A stretch of 64,000 nucleotides of DNA from Maricaulis alexandrii (lineage in GTDB: Bacteria; Pseudomonadota; Alphaproteobacteria; Caulobacterales; Maricaulaceae): contig NZ_SWKP01000003.1 of the NCBI RefSeq assembly GCF_005871165.1, forward strand, positions 186,001 to 250,000, in the 5' to 3' direction. The stretch's first letter is position 1, and the number at the start of each line of letters is the position of its first letter. The translations under genes and the position numbers were made by a program. Below the pieces are notes generated by a model. The model ran no database searches. It was not told the origin of the DNA and worked only from the letters and a program-made list of their open reading frames with translations. Positions 9,420 through 18,367 of this stretch are shown here, in pieces.

Positions 9420-10646
9420 ATGAACTACCAGAGCGCTTTCGAAGATGCTGTCCGCCGCGTGAAGGCTGAAGGCCGCTACCGTGTGTTTGCCGACCTGCTG
9501 CGTCGCAAGGGCAGTTTCCCGGTGGCCCGCTGGCGTTCGCCGGGCGGCGATGTTCGCGATGTGACGGTCTGGTGTTCCAATGACTATCTCGGCATGGGCC
9601 AGGTGCCCTGTGTCGTGGAATCGATGAAGCAGGCCATTGATGATGTCGGCTCCGGCGCCGGCGGCACGCGCAATATTTCCGGCACCACGCATTATCATGT
9701 CGAGCTGGAGCGCTCGCTCGCCGACCTGCACCGCAAGGATGGCGCACTGCTCTTCACCTCCGGCTATATCGCCAATGAGGCGACGCTCTCCACCCTGTCG
9801 AAAATCCTGCCGGGCCTGATCATTTTCTCCGACGAGCTGAACCACGCCTCGATGATCGAGGGCGTGAAGGGTGCGCGCTGCGAGAAGCGGATCTGGCGCC
9901 ATAATGATGTCGAGCATCTGGAAGAATTGCTGGCGGCGGCTCCGGCCGATGCGCCCAAGGTGATCGCCTTTGAGTCGGTCTATTCCATGGATGGCGATAT
10001 CGGCCCGATCGAGGAGGTCTGCGACCTGGCCGACAAGTATGGCGCGCTGACTTATCTGGACGAAGTTCATGCGGTCGGCCTCTACGGCCTGCGGGGCGCC
10101 GGCATTGCCGAGCGCGACGGGGTCATGCACCGCGTCGATATCATCGAGGGCACGCTGGGCAAGGCGTTCGGCGTGATGGGCGGCTATATCGCGGCCGACG
10201 GCGCGATCTGTGACGCCATCCGCTCCATGGCGCCGGGCTTCATCTTCACCACGGCCCTGCCGCCGGCCCTGGCCGCCGGTTCGCGCGCCAGCGTGGAATA
10301 CCTGAAATCCGCGCATCACCTGCGGGAACAGCACCAGGAGCGCGCCGCCACCCTGAAATCCCGGCTCAACGCGGCCGGTTTCCCGGTCCTGGAAAGCTCG
10401 GTGACGCATATCGTGCCGGTGCATGTCGGTGACCCGGTCCTGTGCAAGCGCATCTCGGACCTGCTGCTCGACGAGCACGGCATCTATGTCCAGCCGATCA
10501 ATTATCCCACCGTGCCGCGCGGCACGGAACGCCTGCGCCTGACACCGACCCCGCTGCACACGGACGCCATGTTCGATGCGCTGATCGAGTCGCTGGAAGC
10601 GGTGTGGACCAAGGCGTGCGAGCAGACCGGGGTGGCACGGGCCTGA
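9420..10646 (+). CDS. hemA: 5-aminolevulinate synthase
   Basis: PLP enzyme of the alpha-oxoamine synthase family that joins glycine and succinyl-CoA to give 5-aminolevulinate, the entry to heme by the C4 route. This route is typical of Alphaproteobacteria. The protein has 408 residues. Visible motifs are [10 protein letters not shown] (51-60), [13 protein letters not shown] (77-89), [12 protein letters not shown] (212-223) and the PLP lysine Lys248 in EGTLGKAFG. No regulatory extension is present. hemB lies 5 kb away on the other strand. A small gene (10686) follows on the same strand. Confidence 0.96.
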   Translation: MNYQSAFEDAVRRVKAEGRYRVFADLLRRKGSFPVARWRSPGGDVRDVTVWCSNDYLGMGQVPCVVESMKQAIDDVGSGAGGTRNISGTTHYHVELERSLADLHRKDGALLFTSGYIANEATLSTLSKILPGLIIFSDELNHASMIEGVKGARCEKRIWRHNDVEHLEELLAAAPADAPKVIAFESVYSMDGDIGPIEEVCDLADKYGALTYLDEVHAVGLYGLRGAGIAERDGVMHRVDIIEGTLGKAFGVMGGYIAADGAICDAIRSMAPGFIFTTALPPALAAGSRASVEYLKSAHHLREQHQERAATLKSRLNAAGFPVLESSVTHIVPVHVGDPVLCKRISDLLLDEHGIYVQPINYPTVPRGTERLRLTPTPLHTDAMFDALIESLEAVWTKACEQTGVARA

Positions 10647-10685
10647 TTCTGGGGCATCATCCGGAACCTCTAGTCCGGAGCGCCC

Positions 10686-10925
10686 ATGAGCGGTGATATC
10701 TATATCGAGATTGTCGGGATCGGCCAGGCCCTGCGCGTGGCCGCTGTGGATGCCGATACCGCCGAGGAAGTCGTCTTCCAGGTTCCCAAGAATACACCCC
10801 GGGCCGAGGTGGAGTATCTGGCGCGCGCCAAGCTCAACTGGAAACTCAAGCGGAATGCAGACAAGAAAAAACGGCCGGACACAAAACGGCCGGGCACTGG
10901 GCCCGGCCGTGGAATTACGGTCTGA
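10686..10925 (+). CDS. small conserved-looking protein (DUF6898-like) after hemA
   Basis: A 79-residue protein with an N-terminal beta-rich segment (IYIEIVGIGQALRVAAVDAD, about 5-24, then VVFQVP) and a lysine-rich helical segment. The N-terminal part resembles the small alphaproteobacterial DUF6898 family from memory; I cannot confirm this. Its C-terminal 15 or so residues are encoded over a perfect hairpin that acts as a terminator for mucR on the other strand. The translated tail (KRPDTKRPGTGPGRG) may therefore be a late, unconserved extension. Confidence 0.6.
   Translation: MSGDIYIEIVGIGQALRVAAVDADTAEEVVFQVPKNTPRAEVEYLARAKLNWKLKRNADKKKRPDTKRPGTGPGRGITV
10882..10910 (-). terminator. intrinsic terminator of mucR, inside the 3' end of the opposite gene
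   Basis: ACGGCCGGGC (10886-10895) and GCCCGGCCGT (10901-10910) form a perfect 10-bp stem with a 5-base loop. Read on the minus strand it is followed by TTTTGTG, and it lies 30 bp after the mucR stop. On the plus strand the same bases code for the C-terminus of the 79-residue protein. Confidence 0.8.
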
Positions 10926-10939
10926 ATGAAGCGGAAGGC

Positions 10940-11359
10940 CTAGCCCTTCTTGCCGCGGCCCAAGCCAATATCCTTGGCAAACTGCGAGCGCTTGCGGGAA
11001 TAGGCGGGGGCGACCATCGGGTAGTCCGAGGGCAGATTCCATTTCCGGCGGTAATCGTCCGGCGACATGTTGTATTGCGAGCGCAGGTAACGCTTCAGCA
11101 TTTTCAGCTTCTTGCCGTCTTCCAGGCAGACGATGTAGTCGTCGCTCACGGATTTGGACACGGCGACCGCCGGCTTGGTCTTCGGTTCGGCCTTAACGGT
11201 CGATTCGGAGACTTCCTTCATCGTCGTGTGAACCGACTTGATCAGCTCGGGAACATTGTCCGCCGGCATTGAGTTGTGGGACAGGTAGGACGCGACCACG
11301 TCGGTGGTCATGCGCAGAAGTTCTTCTTTATCGATTTCGGGGAGCATGTCGTCAGACAT
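10940..11359 (-). CDS. mucR: MucR/Ros-family transcriptional regulator without zinc-ligand histidines
   Basis: A 139-residue MucR/Ros protein, a DNA-binding regulator that silences AT-rich promoters in Alphaproteobacteria. The core is YIVCLEDGKKLKMLKR (about 75-90), then NMSPDDYRRKWNLPSDYPMVAP. Cys78 and Asp81 occupy the first two metal positions, but the two expected histidines are Tyr91 and Gln95, so zinc binding is doubtful. Zinc-free Ros/MucR homologues are known from Mesorhizobium. The start is the ATG at 11359 (MSDDMLPEI); the longer frame reads through AT-rich promoter DNA. The terminator is at 10882-10910. Confidence 0.9.
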   Translation of the reverse strand: MSDDMLPEIDKEELLRMTTDVVASYLSHNSMPADNVPELIKSVHTTMKEVSESTVKAEPKTKPAVAVSKSVSDDYIVCLEDGKKLKMLKRYLRSQYNMSPDDYRRKWNLPSDYPMVAPAYSRKRSQFAKDIGLGRGKKG

Positions 11360-11627
11360 TGTCTTACCTTCCAAGCGTCTGTTTTCGATTGGCCAGTCGC
11401 GCTGACCAGATTCAGTGTGACCTTGATGGTGAGTATTATGCTGCGTTGTGAAGATCAACCGCAATAAACGAAATTTGATTATACGCTGAAGCGTTGATGC
11501 ATCTTGTATCAAATAATTCCAAATCAAGATGTCTCGCGGGACATTGCGTGCCATAGCGGGCAAACATGGCTTGTCTCAGCCCCCCACGGGCCGTATCACA
11601 CGTGGCAAAACCCCTTAAGGAGTCGTC
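11360..11627. promoter_or_regulatory. AT-rich divergent mucR/glyA control region with two palindromes
   Basis: 268 bp, markedly more AT-rich than its neighbours. It holds ACGCT-GA-AGCGT (11483-11494). It also holds an inverted repeat CATCTTG (11500-11506) / CAAGATG (11525-11531) around an 18-bp AT-rich centre. MucR proteins are known to bind AT-rich sites and to control their own genes, so these are candidate autoregulatory sites. The glyA ribosome site AAGGAG is at about 11617. Confidence 0.5.
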
Positions 11628-12935
11628 ATGCCGGACAATCAGGTCGAAAGCGGAAGCGCCGCCGCATTCTTCACCCGCTCCATCGTTGAATCCGACAAGG
11701 ATGTGGCCCAGGCCATCCATGCCGAGATCCAGCGCCAGCAGCAGCAGATCGAGCTGATTGCCTCGGAGAATATTGTCTCCCGTGCCGTCCTGGAGGCCCA
11801 GGGCTCGCCGCTGACGAACAAATATGCCGAGGGCTATCCGGGCCGCCGCTATTATGGCGGTTGCGAGCACGTCGACGTGGTCGAGACCCTGGCCATCGAG
11901 CGCGCCAAGGCGCTGTTCGGCGCGGCCTATGCCAATGTCCAGCCGTCCTCGGGCAGCCAGGCGAACCAGGGCGTCTTCCTCGCCCTGCTCAAGCCGGGCG
12001 ACAAGATTCTCGGCATGTCGCTGGATGCCGGCGGTCACCTGACCCATGGTGCCCGGCCCAACATGTCCGGCAAATGGTTCGAGGCCCATGCCTATGGCGT
12101 GCGCGAAGAAGATGCCCGGATCGATTATGATGCCGTGCGCAAACAGGCCCAAGACGTCCAGCCGCAGCTGATCATCGCGGGCGGGTCCGCCTATCCGCGC
12201 GAAATCGACTTTGCCGAATTCCGCAAGATCGCGGATGAGGTCGGCGCCTATTTCATGGTCGACATGGCGCACTTTGCCGGCCTTGTGGCGGGTGGTGTCT
12301 ATCCCAACCCGCTGCCGCATGCCCATGTCTGCACCACGACCACGCACAAGACGCTGCGCGGACCGCGGGGCGGCATGATCCTGTCCAACGACCTGGATCT
12401 GGGCAAGAAGTTCAACTCGGCCATCTTCCCGGGCCTGCAGGGCGGACCGCTCATGCATGTCATCGCCGGCAAGGCCGTCGCCTTTGGCGAAGCCCTGCAG
12501 CCGGAGTTCGCCGACTATGCCCGCCAGGTCGTCGCCAATTGCGCCGCCATGTCGACGGCGGTGATCGAGGGGGGCTATGCCATCGTCTCCGGCGGTACGG
12601 ACAGCCATCTCGCGCTGATCGACCTGCGCCCGAAAGGCCTCAAGGGCAATGCCGCCGAAGAAGCGCTGGAACGGGCCTACATCACCTGCAACAAGAATGG
12701 CGTGCCGTTTGATCCGGAGAAGCCGACCGTGACCTCCGGCCTGCGGGTCGGCTCACCGGCCGGCACCACGCGCGGATTCGGCGAGGCCGAATTCACCCAG
12801 ATCGGCCAGATGATGGTGCGGGTCCTGGATGCATTGGTGGACAGCCCGGAAGGCAATGCCGAAGTGGAGGCCGAAGTCCGCGAGGAAGTGAAAGCCCTGA
12901 CGGCACGCTTCCCCATTTACCCGGAACTGGCCTAA
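11628..12935 (+). CDS. glyA: serine hydroxymethyltransferase
   Basis: Cytosolic PLP enzyme that interconverts serine and glycine with tetrahydrofolate, supplying one-carbon units; the glycine also feeds HemA. The protein has 435 residues. Motifs seen are [10 protein letters not shown] (about 44-53), [24 protein letters not shown] and the PLP-lysine box [14 protein letters not shown]. The start has a strong AAGGAG. nrdR begins 9 bp after the stop and the riboflavin genes follow. This glyA-nrdR-rib order is common in the class. Confidence 0.97.
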   Translation: MPDNQVESGSAAAFFTRSIVESDKDVAQAIHAEIQRQQQQIELIASENIVSRAVLEAQGSPLTNKYAEGYPGRRYYGGCEHVDVVETLAIERAKALFGAAYANVQPSSGSQANQGVFLALLKPGDKILGMSLDAGGHLTHGARPNMSGKWFEAHAYGVREEDARIDYDAVRKQAQDVQPQLIIAGGSAYPREIDFAEFRKIADEVGAYFMVDMAHFAGLVAGGVYPNPLPHAHVCTTTTHKTLRGPRGGMILSNDLDLGKKFNSAIFPGLQGGPLMHVIAGKAVAFGEALQPEFADYARQVVANCAAMSTAVIEGGYAIVSGGTDSHLALIDLRPKGLKGNAAEEALERAYITCNKNGVPFDPEKPTVTSGLRVGSPAGTTRGFGEAEFTQIGQMMVRVLDALVDSPEGNAEVEAEVREEVKALTARFPIYPELA

Positions 12936-12944
12936 ACTTCCCTC

Positions 12945-13433
12945 ATGCGTTGTCCTTTTTGCGGTCACCCCGACACCCAAGTGAAGGATTCCCGTCCGGC
13001 TGAGGACGGGAATGCCATCCGTCGCCGGCGGCAATGTCCGTCCTGCGCCGCCCGTTTCACGACGTTCGAGCGCGTGCAATTGCGCGAGCTGACCGTGATG
13101 AAGAAATCCGGCCGTCGCGTCCCGTTCGACCGTGAGAAGCTGACCCGCTCCATCCAGCTGGCCATGCAGAAGCGCAATATCGAGCCGGACCGGATCGACC
13201 AGATGATCTCCGGCATTGTGCGCCGCCTGGAATCCACCGGCGAAACGGATGTCACCTCCGATCGCGTCGGTGAACTGGTGATGGAAGGCCTGAAGAATCT
13301 CGATGCCGTGGCCTATGTCCGCTACGCCTCGGTCTACAAGGACTTCCACAAGGTCGAGGACTTCCGCGAATTCATCACGGATGAGCACCTGGCCAATGCT
13401 GCGCGCCTCGCGGCGAAAGACGACGACGAATGA
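12945..13433 (+). CDS. nrdR: NrdR, repressor of ribonucleotide reductase genes
   Basis: A 162-residue zinc-ribbon and ATP-cone repressor that senses ATP/dATP and represses nrd operons. The zinc ligands are Cys3, Cys6, Cys31 and Cys34 (MRCPFC, CPSC), followed by ARFTTFER and the ATP-cone starting [16 protein letters not shown] (about residues 46-61). Its last 4 bases overlap the ribD-like start (ATGA), so expression is coupled to the flavin genes. Confidence 0.96.
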   Translation: MRCPFCGHPDTQVKDSRPAEDGNAIRRRRQCPSCAARFTTFERVQLRELTVMKKSGRRVPFDREKLTRSIQLAMQKRNIEPDRIDQMISGIVRRLESTGETDVTSDRVGELVMEGLKNLDAVAYVRYASVYKDFHKVEDFREFITDEHLANAARLAAKDDDE

Positions 13434-14005
13434 CCGGCGCGGCGCGTCCGCGTGTCACCCTGAAATTGGCCACCTCGCTGGACGGGCGCATTGCGCTCGC
13501 CAACGGGGTCTCGCAATGGATCACGGGGCCGGAAAGCCGGGCCGAGGTCCACAAGATGCGGGCCGCCCACCAGGCCATCCTGACCGGGATCGGAACGGTG
13601 TTGGCCGATGATCCCCGGATGACGGCCCGGCCCGAGGGCGGCTGCGACCGCCAGCCCGACATCATCATCATGGACAGCCAGGACCGCACGCCCTCCGGCG
13701 CCGCCGTCTTTGCGGAAACCGCCCGTACGGTGACCCTGGTGCCGCATCGCGACCTGGCCCGGGCCATGGCGGAGTATGAGAGCGTGATGATCGAGGCCGG
13801 CGCCCAGATTGCCGCCTCGGCGCTGGCGGCGGACCTGGTCGACCGGATCGAATGGTTCCGCGCGCCCAAGCTGCTTGGCGGTGACGGATTGCCCGTGATT
13901 GCAGCGCTCGGCCTTGAGACACTGGATGCGGCGCCCATGTTCAGGCGCACCGGCGTGCGCGAACGCGGCGCCGATCTGCAGGAAAGCTACGAACGGATCC
14001 GCTGA
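13430..14005 (+). CDS. ribD: RibD-type reductase domain alone (no deaminase domain)
   Basis: A 191-residue protein matching only the C-terminal half of RibD, the NADPH-dependent reductase for the 5-amino-6-ribosylamino-uracil phosphate intermediate. It opens with the domain start [14 protein letters not shown], then [18 protein letters not shown] and [10 protein letters not shown], and ends [13 protein letters not shown]. The zinc cytidine-deaminase domain that should precede it (about 150 residues with HAE and PCxxxGRT-PPC motifs) is missing. NrdR ends right at its start, so there is no room for it. The deaminase step must be encoded elsewhere. The operon position between nrdR and ribE is the usual one for ribD. 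Confidence 0.87.
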   Translation: MTGAARPRVTLKLATSLDGRIALANGVSQWITGPESRAEVHKMRAAHQAILTGIGTVLADDPRMTARPEGGCDRQPDIIIMDSQDRTPSGAAVFAETARTVTLVPHRDLARAMAEYESVMIEAGAQIAASALAADLVDRIEWFRAPKLLGGDGLPVIAALGLETLDAAPMFRRTGVRERGADLQESYERIR

Positions 14006-14616
14006 TGTTTACCGGAATTGTCACAGCCCTGGGCCGGATCCGGTCCATTTCGGGCGAGGCGGTCCGCCGCTTCGAGATCGAAGGCCCCTGGGCGCCCGAC
14101 ACGATCGACATGGGCGCCTCCATCGCCCATGCCGGTGCCTGCCTCACCGTGGTCGAAAAGGGCGAAACGGATGAGGGCGGCTGGTTTGCGGTCGAGGTCT
14201 CGCCGGAAACCCTGAAACTGACGACCTTGGGCGATTGGGCGGTCGGCGACCGGGTCAATCTGGAGCGGGCGCTGAAAATCGGTGACGAGCTGGGCGGGCA
14301 TCTGGTGACCGGTCATGTCGACGGCGTTGGCACCGTCCTGGACCGGCGCGAAGAGGGCGAGTGGATCGTCTTCACCGTCGAGCCGCCGGAAAACCTCAAT
14401 CAATTCATTGCCAAGAAGGGCTCGATCACGGTCGATGGCGTATCCCTGACCGTCAATGAGGTGACCCGATCGAGCTTTGATCTGATGATTATTCCCCACA
14501 CGGCCGAGGTCACGACGCTGGGCACGCTGCAAAAAGGTGCACGCGTCAATCTTGAGGTCGACACCATGGCGCGCTACGCCGCCCGCCTGAACGAGTTTTC
14601 GGAGACGCGCGCGTGA
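14005..14616 (+). CDS. ribE: riboflavin synthase alpha chain
   Basis: Dismutates two 6,7-dimethyl-8-ribityllumazine molecules to riboflavin. The 203-residue protein shows the two homologous lumazine-binding barrels: [12 protein letters not shown] at the N-terminus with [12 protein letters not shown], and the second half with [12 protein letters not shown] and [15 protein letters not shown]. Its first base is shared with the last base of the ribD stop, and it overlaps the next gene by 4 bases, so translation is coupled through the operon. Confidence 0.96.
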   Translation: MFTGIVTALGRIRSISGEAVRRFEIEGPWAPDTIDMGASIAHAGACLTVVEKGETDEGGWFAVEVSPETLKLTTLGDWAVGDRVNLERALKIGDELGGHLVTGHVDGVGTVLDRREEGEWIVFTVEPPENLNQFIAKKGSITVDGVSLTVNEVTRSSFDLMIIPHTAEVTTLGTLQKGARVNLEVDTMARYAARLNEFSETRA

Positions 14617-15734
14617 GCGATATCCCCCTTTCTCCCATCGAGGACGTCATCGAGGATGCCCGCAATGGCCGGATGTTCATCCTGGTCGATGCGGAAGACC
14701 GCGAGAATGAAGGCGATCTGGTCATCCCGGCGAAATTCGCCACCCCGGATGCGGTCAATTTCATGGCCAAGCATGGCCGCGGCCTGATCTGCCTGGCGAT
14801 GAGCCAGGAACGGATCGAGCATCTGGGCCTCAAACTGATGTCGACGGAGAACCGTTCGCGTCACCAGACGGCCTTCACCACCTCAATCGAGGCGCGTGAG
14901 GGCGTGACGACCGGGATCTCCGCGCACGACCGCGCCCGGACGATCGAAGTGGCCACCGACCCGTCCAAGGGCGCCGAGGACATCGCCACGCCGGGCCATG
15001 TCTTCCCGCTGGTTGCCCGTGATGGCGGCGTGCTGGTCCGCGCCGGACACACCGAAGCCTCCGTCGACGTGGCGCGCCTGGCCGGGGCTGGCGATGCTGG
15101 CGTGATCTGCGAGATCATGAATGAAGACGGCACCATGGCCCGCCTGCCGGACCTGGTCGGTTTTGCCCAGCTGCATGGTCTCAAGATTGGCACGATTGCC
15201 GATCTGATCGCCTATCGCCGCCGCAATGACCGCTTCATCGAGCGCCGGCTGGAGAGCGAGTTCACCAGCCAGTACGGCGGCCCGCTGAAACTGGCCGTCT
15301 TCCGCAACCGGCTGGACGGGGCGGAACATGTCGCCCTGATCAAGGGCACGCCCTCGGCGGAGGCGCCGACCATTGTGCGCATGCACAAGGTCTCCTTCGT
15401 GGATGATGTCCTGCACGAGGCCGGTCCGCGCGGCGAGCTGGTCGAGGCCGGCATCCGGGCCATCTCCCAGGCCGACGGGCCGGCGGTGATGGTCTTCATC
15501 CGCGAGACTTCCCATACCGCGATCATCGAACGCTTGGGAGCCCAGTCTCCGGTGCCGGACGGTGAGCGCGAAGCGCGGCGTCTGCGTGAATACGGCGTCG
15601 GGGCCCAGATCCTGCTCGATCTCGGTGTGAAGGAGATGATCCTTCTGACGACGAAACCGCAGACCATTGTCGGCCTGGAAGGCTATGGTCTGAGCGTGCG
15701 CGAAGAGCGCCATTTCCCGGAGGAAAGCGCATGA
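14613..15734 (+). CDS. ribB: RibBX-type protein: DHBP synthase with a degenerate GTP cyclohydrolase II domain
   Basis: The N-terminal half (about 1-205) is 3,4-dihydroxy-2-butanone 4-phosphate synthase, which makes the four-carbon unit of riboflavin. [11 protein letters not shown] (about 26-36), [20 protein letters not shown] and HTEASVD are intact. The C-terminal half (about 210-373) aligns in layout with GTP cyclohydrolase II, but the zinc-site cysteines (normally C-x10-C-x-C) are absent; no cysteine occurs in this half at all. It is therefore a RibBX-type variant, a known class in Proteobacteria in which cyclohydrolase activity is lost. A separate ribA is expected elsewhere in the genome. 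Confidence 0.92.
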   Translation: MSDIPLSPIEDVIEDARNGRMFILVDAEDRENEGDLVIPAKFATPDAVNFMAKHGRGLICLAMSQERIEHLGLKLMSTENRSRHQTAFTTSIEAREGVTTGISAHDRARTIEVATDPSKGAEDIATPGHVFPLVARDGGVLVRAGHTEASVDVARLAGAGDAGVICEIMNEDGTMARLPDLVGFAQLHGLKIGTIADLIAYRRRNDRFIERRLESEFTSQYGGPLKLAVFRNRLDGAEHVALIKGTPSAEAPTIVRMHKVSFVDDVLHEAGPRGELVEAGIRAISQADGPAVMVFIRETSHTAIIERLGAQSPVPDGEREARRLREYGVGAQILLDLGVKEMILLTTKPQTIVGLEGYGLSVREERHFPEESA

Positions 15735-16159
15735 GCGCGCCCAAGCTTCTCATCATTGCCGGAACCTTCTATCGCGACATTGCCGATGCCCTGATCCAGG
15801 GCGCGCAGGAGGCTGTGGCGGCCGCCGGTGCGCAGGCCGACCTGGTCGAGGTTCCCGGGGCGCTGGAAATCCCGGGCGCCATCGTGCAGGCGGAAATCGC
15901 CGATGCGGGTTATGATGGCTATGTGGCCCTGGGTTGCGTCATCCGCGGCGAGACCACGCATTACGACTATGTCTGCGGCGAGAGTGCCCGCGGGCTGATG
16001 GAGCTGAACCTCAATGGTGTGATTGCCGGCAATGGTATTCTCACCGTGGAGAACCGTGACCAGGCGATGGTACGCGCCGTCGACAAGAAGAAGGGGGCGG
16101 ATGCCACGAATGCCGCCCTGTCGCTGATCGCCTTGCGCGACAAGTTTGGAGCCGCCTGA
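15731..16159 (+). CDS. ribH: 6,7-dimethyl-8-ribityllumazine synthase
   Basis: Builds lumazine from the RibBX and RibD products, just before riboflavin synthase. The 142-residue protein is of normal length. It shows VPGALEIPGAI (about 37-47), LGCVIRGETTHYDYVC with the conserved catalytic histidine, and GNGILTVEN. It overlaps the upstream gene by 4 bases and nusB by one base. Confidence 0.95.
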   Translation: MSAPKLLIIAGTFYRDIADALIQGAQEAVAAAGAQADLVEVPGALEIPGAIVQAEIADAGYDGYVALGCVIRGETTHYDYVCGESARGLMELNLNGVIAGNGILTVENRDQAMVRAVDKKKGADATNAALSLIALRDKFGAA

Positions 16160-16647
16160 TGAGTGCGAGCGAAAACGCCAGGGAAAACCCGTCCGAAGCC
16201 CGCGCCCGTCTGCGCCGGGCCGCCCGCCTGTCTGCCGTGCAGGCGCTCTACCAGATGGATATCGCCGGCCGGGGCGCCGCGTCGGTGATCCGCGAATTTC
16301 GCGACCACCGTTTCGGCGCCGAGCATGAGGGCGATGAATTCGTCGAGGCGGATGAGGACTTCTTCGAAAGCCTCGTCGCCGGTGTGGTCGACAAACAGGC
16401 CAAGGTCGATCCGATGATCGACAGCCTGCTGGCCGATGGCTGGCGCATGGAGCGCCTGGACGCCACGGTGCGCGCCATCCTGCGGGTTGCCGGCTATGAA
16501 CTCTTCCAGCGCAAGGATGTGCCGGCCCGCGTCGTGATCGACGAATATATCGAGGTCGCCAACGCCTTCTTCGAGGGCTCCGAGCCGAAATTCGTCAATG
16601 CGGCGCTGGATCGCTGCGCCCGCCAGGCCCGGCCCGACGAGTTCTGA
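16159..16647 (+). CDS. nusB: transcription antitermination factor NusB
   Basis: A 162-residue all-helical protein that binds boxA RNA with NusE (S10) in rRNA antitermination. Recognisable segments are ARLSAVQALYQMDI near residue 20, LDATVRAILRVAGYEL near residue 100, and VVIDEYIEVANAFFEGSEPKFVNAALD near the C-terminus. It starts at a TGATG junction with ribH. Association with ribH and thiL is a widespread bacterial arrangement. Confidence 0.95.
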   Translation: MSASENARENPSEARARLRRAARLSAVQALYQMDIAGRGAASVIREFRDHRFGAEHEGDEFVEADEDFFESLVAGVVDKQAKVDPMIDSLLADGWRMERLDATVRAILRVAGYELFQRKDVPARVVIDEYIEVANAFFEGSEPKFVNAALDRCARQARPDEF

Positions 16648-16650
16648 TCG

Positions 16651-17619
16651 ATGAGCGGGCGGGGCGAGTTCGATTTCATCCGGACACGCCTGGTGCCGCT
16701 CACCCGCCAGCATGCGGGCGCGCGGGGTCTGGCCGATGACGCCGCCGTGCTCGGGTGTCCGCCGGACCAGGAGCTGGTCCTGGCCTGCGACACGCTGGTG
16801 GAACAGGTCCATTTTCTCACTGATGACACGCCGCAGACCGTGGCCGCGCGAGCCTTGGGCAGCAATCTGTCCGATCTCGCCGCCATGGGTGCCGAGCCTG
16901 TCGGCTATCTCATGGCGCTGTCCTGGCCGGAACGGTGCACGCCGGCCTGGCAGGACGCTTTCACTGCGGCGCTGGGTGATGAGCAGAGCCGCCATGGGCT
17001 GGTCCTTCTGGGCGGCGACACGACGCGGACACCGGGTCCGCTCACAATCTCGATGACGCTGATTGGCTGCGTGCCACGCGGGCAGGCCCTGTCGCGTTCC
17101 GGTGCCCAGCCGGGCGAGGATGTCTGGGTGTCCGGTACGATCGGTGATGCCGGTCTGGGTCTGGCCTGGGAGCAGGGCGATGCGAGCGTGCCCGCCGCCT
17201 GCGCGGCGCGCTACACCCGGCCCGAGGCGCGTCTGGGTCTGGGGCAGGGCTTGCGGGGCCTGGCCACGGCCTTGCTGGATGTGTCCGACGGCCTGGTGGC
17301 CGATGCCGGGCATGTCGCGCAGGCCAGCGGGGTCGGGCTTGAGCTCGACCTGGCCGCTCTGCCGCTTTCCCCGGCCGTGGAAACCTGGTTGGGCGGGGAG
17401 GATGAGCGTGCGCTGACCCGTCTCGCCACGAGCGGGGATGATTACGAGCTGCTCTTTACCGCACCGCCTGGCATTTCCGACCGGATTCTCGCCCTGTCGA
17501 ATGTGTGCGGGGTGCGCCTGACGCGGATCGGCCGGGTCGTGGACGGGCAGGGGGTGATCTGTCGCGATGGCGACGGGCAGGTCCTGTCTGTCGGAACGGC
17601 CGGGTTTACGCATTTTTGA
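16651..17619 (+). CDS. thiL: thiamine-monophosphate kinase
   Basis: ATP-dependent phosphorylation of thiamine monophosphate to the diphosphate cofactor. The 322-residue PurM-like protein shows GEFDFI at the start, the metal-binding LADDAAVL (about 28-35), GSNLSDLAAMGAEPVGY, GGDTTRTPGPL, LLDVSDGLVADAGH and SGDDYELLF. It starts 3 bp after nusB. It is the last enzyme gene of the glyA-thiL run. Confidence 0.95.
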   Translation: MSGRGEFDFIRTRLVPLTRQHAGARGLADDAAVLGCPPDQELVLACDTLVEQVHFLTDDTPQTVAARALGSNLSDLAAMGAEPVGYLMALSWPERCTPAWQDAFTAALGDEQSRHGLVLLGGDTTRTPGPLTISMTLIGCVPRGQALSRSGAQPGEDVWVSGTIGDAGLGLAWEQGDASVPAACAARYTRPEARLGLGQGLRGLATALLDVSDGLVADAGHVAQASGVGLELDLAALPLSPAVETWLGGEDERALTRLATSGDDYELLFTAPPGISDRILALSNVCGVRLTRIGRVVDGQGVICRDGDGQVLSVGTAGFTHF

Positions 17620-17655
17620 GGCTGATCTGCGAGGGTGCGGGCAGGAGACGTTCCC

Positions 17656-18165
17656 ATGACGCGCATTTGGCTTGCCCTTTTCATGTCACTCACGCTGAGC
17701 ACCTCGGCTTTTGCCCTGGGCGGCGGTGGCGGTGAACCGCCGGCCAGCAGCGGGTCCGGTTCCGGATCGGGCAACCGGTTCGCGCTCTTTTTCAATCGCG
17801 GTGATTCCGATGAGGAAGCGCCGGCGGAGGAAGAGGAAGAAGACGATCCGCGCGCCTTCAACATGCCGGCCCTGGTCGTGCCGCTGTCCGCGCATGGCCG
17901 CCTGACGGGCTTTGCCTACGTCAATGTCCGCGTTCGTGCGGCGGACGGGCAGAATGTCTGGAACATGCAGGAAAACCTGCATTTCGCGCTCGATGCCCTG
18001 GTGCGGGCCGGATATCGCGACCCGCTGTCCAATGCTGACGGGTCCGACCTGGATCCGGACCATGCCCGCGAGGTCTGGCGTGAGGTCCTGCAGGAGATCT
18101 ACGGGCCCGGCTCGATCGACAGGATCGAGATTCGCGCCTCCGATACCCGGCTCCTGAGCAACTAG
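17656..18165 (+). CDS. exported acidic protein of unknown function
   Basis: A 169-residue protein not assigned to a family. The start is the ATG at 17656, with AGGAG 9 bases upstream; the GTG at 17635 would put the ribosome site inside the gene. A signal peptide is clear ([20 protein letters not shown], residues 1-20). A glycine/serine linker, an acidic stretch ([12 protein letters not shown]) and a folded C-terminal half follow. The phrase [21 protein letters not shown], then a helix, recalls FliL-like proteins found after thiL in related bacteria; this is a weak resemblance. It is probably periplasmic. It follows thiL by 36 bp. Confidence 0.65.
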   Translation: MTRIWLALFMSLTLSTSAFALGGGGGEPPASSGSGSGSGNRFALFFNRGDSDEEAPAEEEEEDDPRAFNMPALVVPLSAHGRLTGFAYVNVRVRAADGQNVWNMQENLHFALDALVRAGYRDPLSNADGSDLDPDHAREVWREVLQEIYGPGSIDRIEIRASDTRLLSN

Positions 18166-18367
18166 ATTTCTCCAGAAAACCAACCAAACCCCTGAATCGG
18201 CAGGCTTAATACAGTCTGTTGCGCCCCAGCTATGTCTTGGGCATAGTCTTCATATAACGATAAGAAAAATGCGGGGGGCATGCAGAGGTCGGCGTGGTTC
18301 TCACGCGTATGCTTCCTCCTTTCCTTCTCAGACTAAAAATAGAAGTGAAGAAACGGGGCTGGAAGCC

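Noticed and set aside
15967-17613. 548-codon minus-strand open frame
   Set aside because: Antisense to ribH, nusB and thiL, which are all clearly identified; low-complexity composition.
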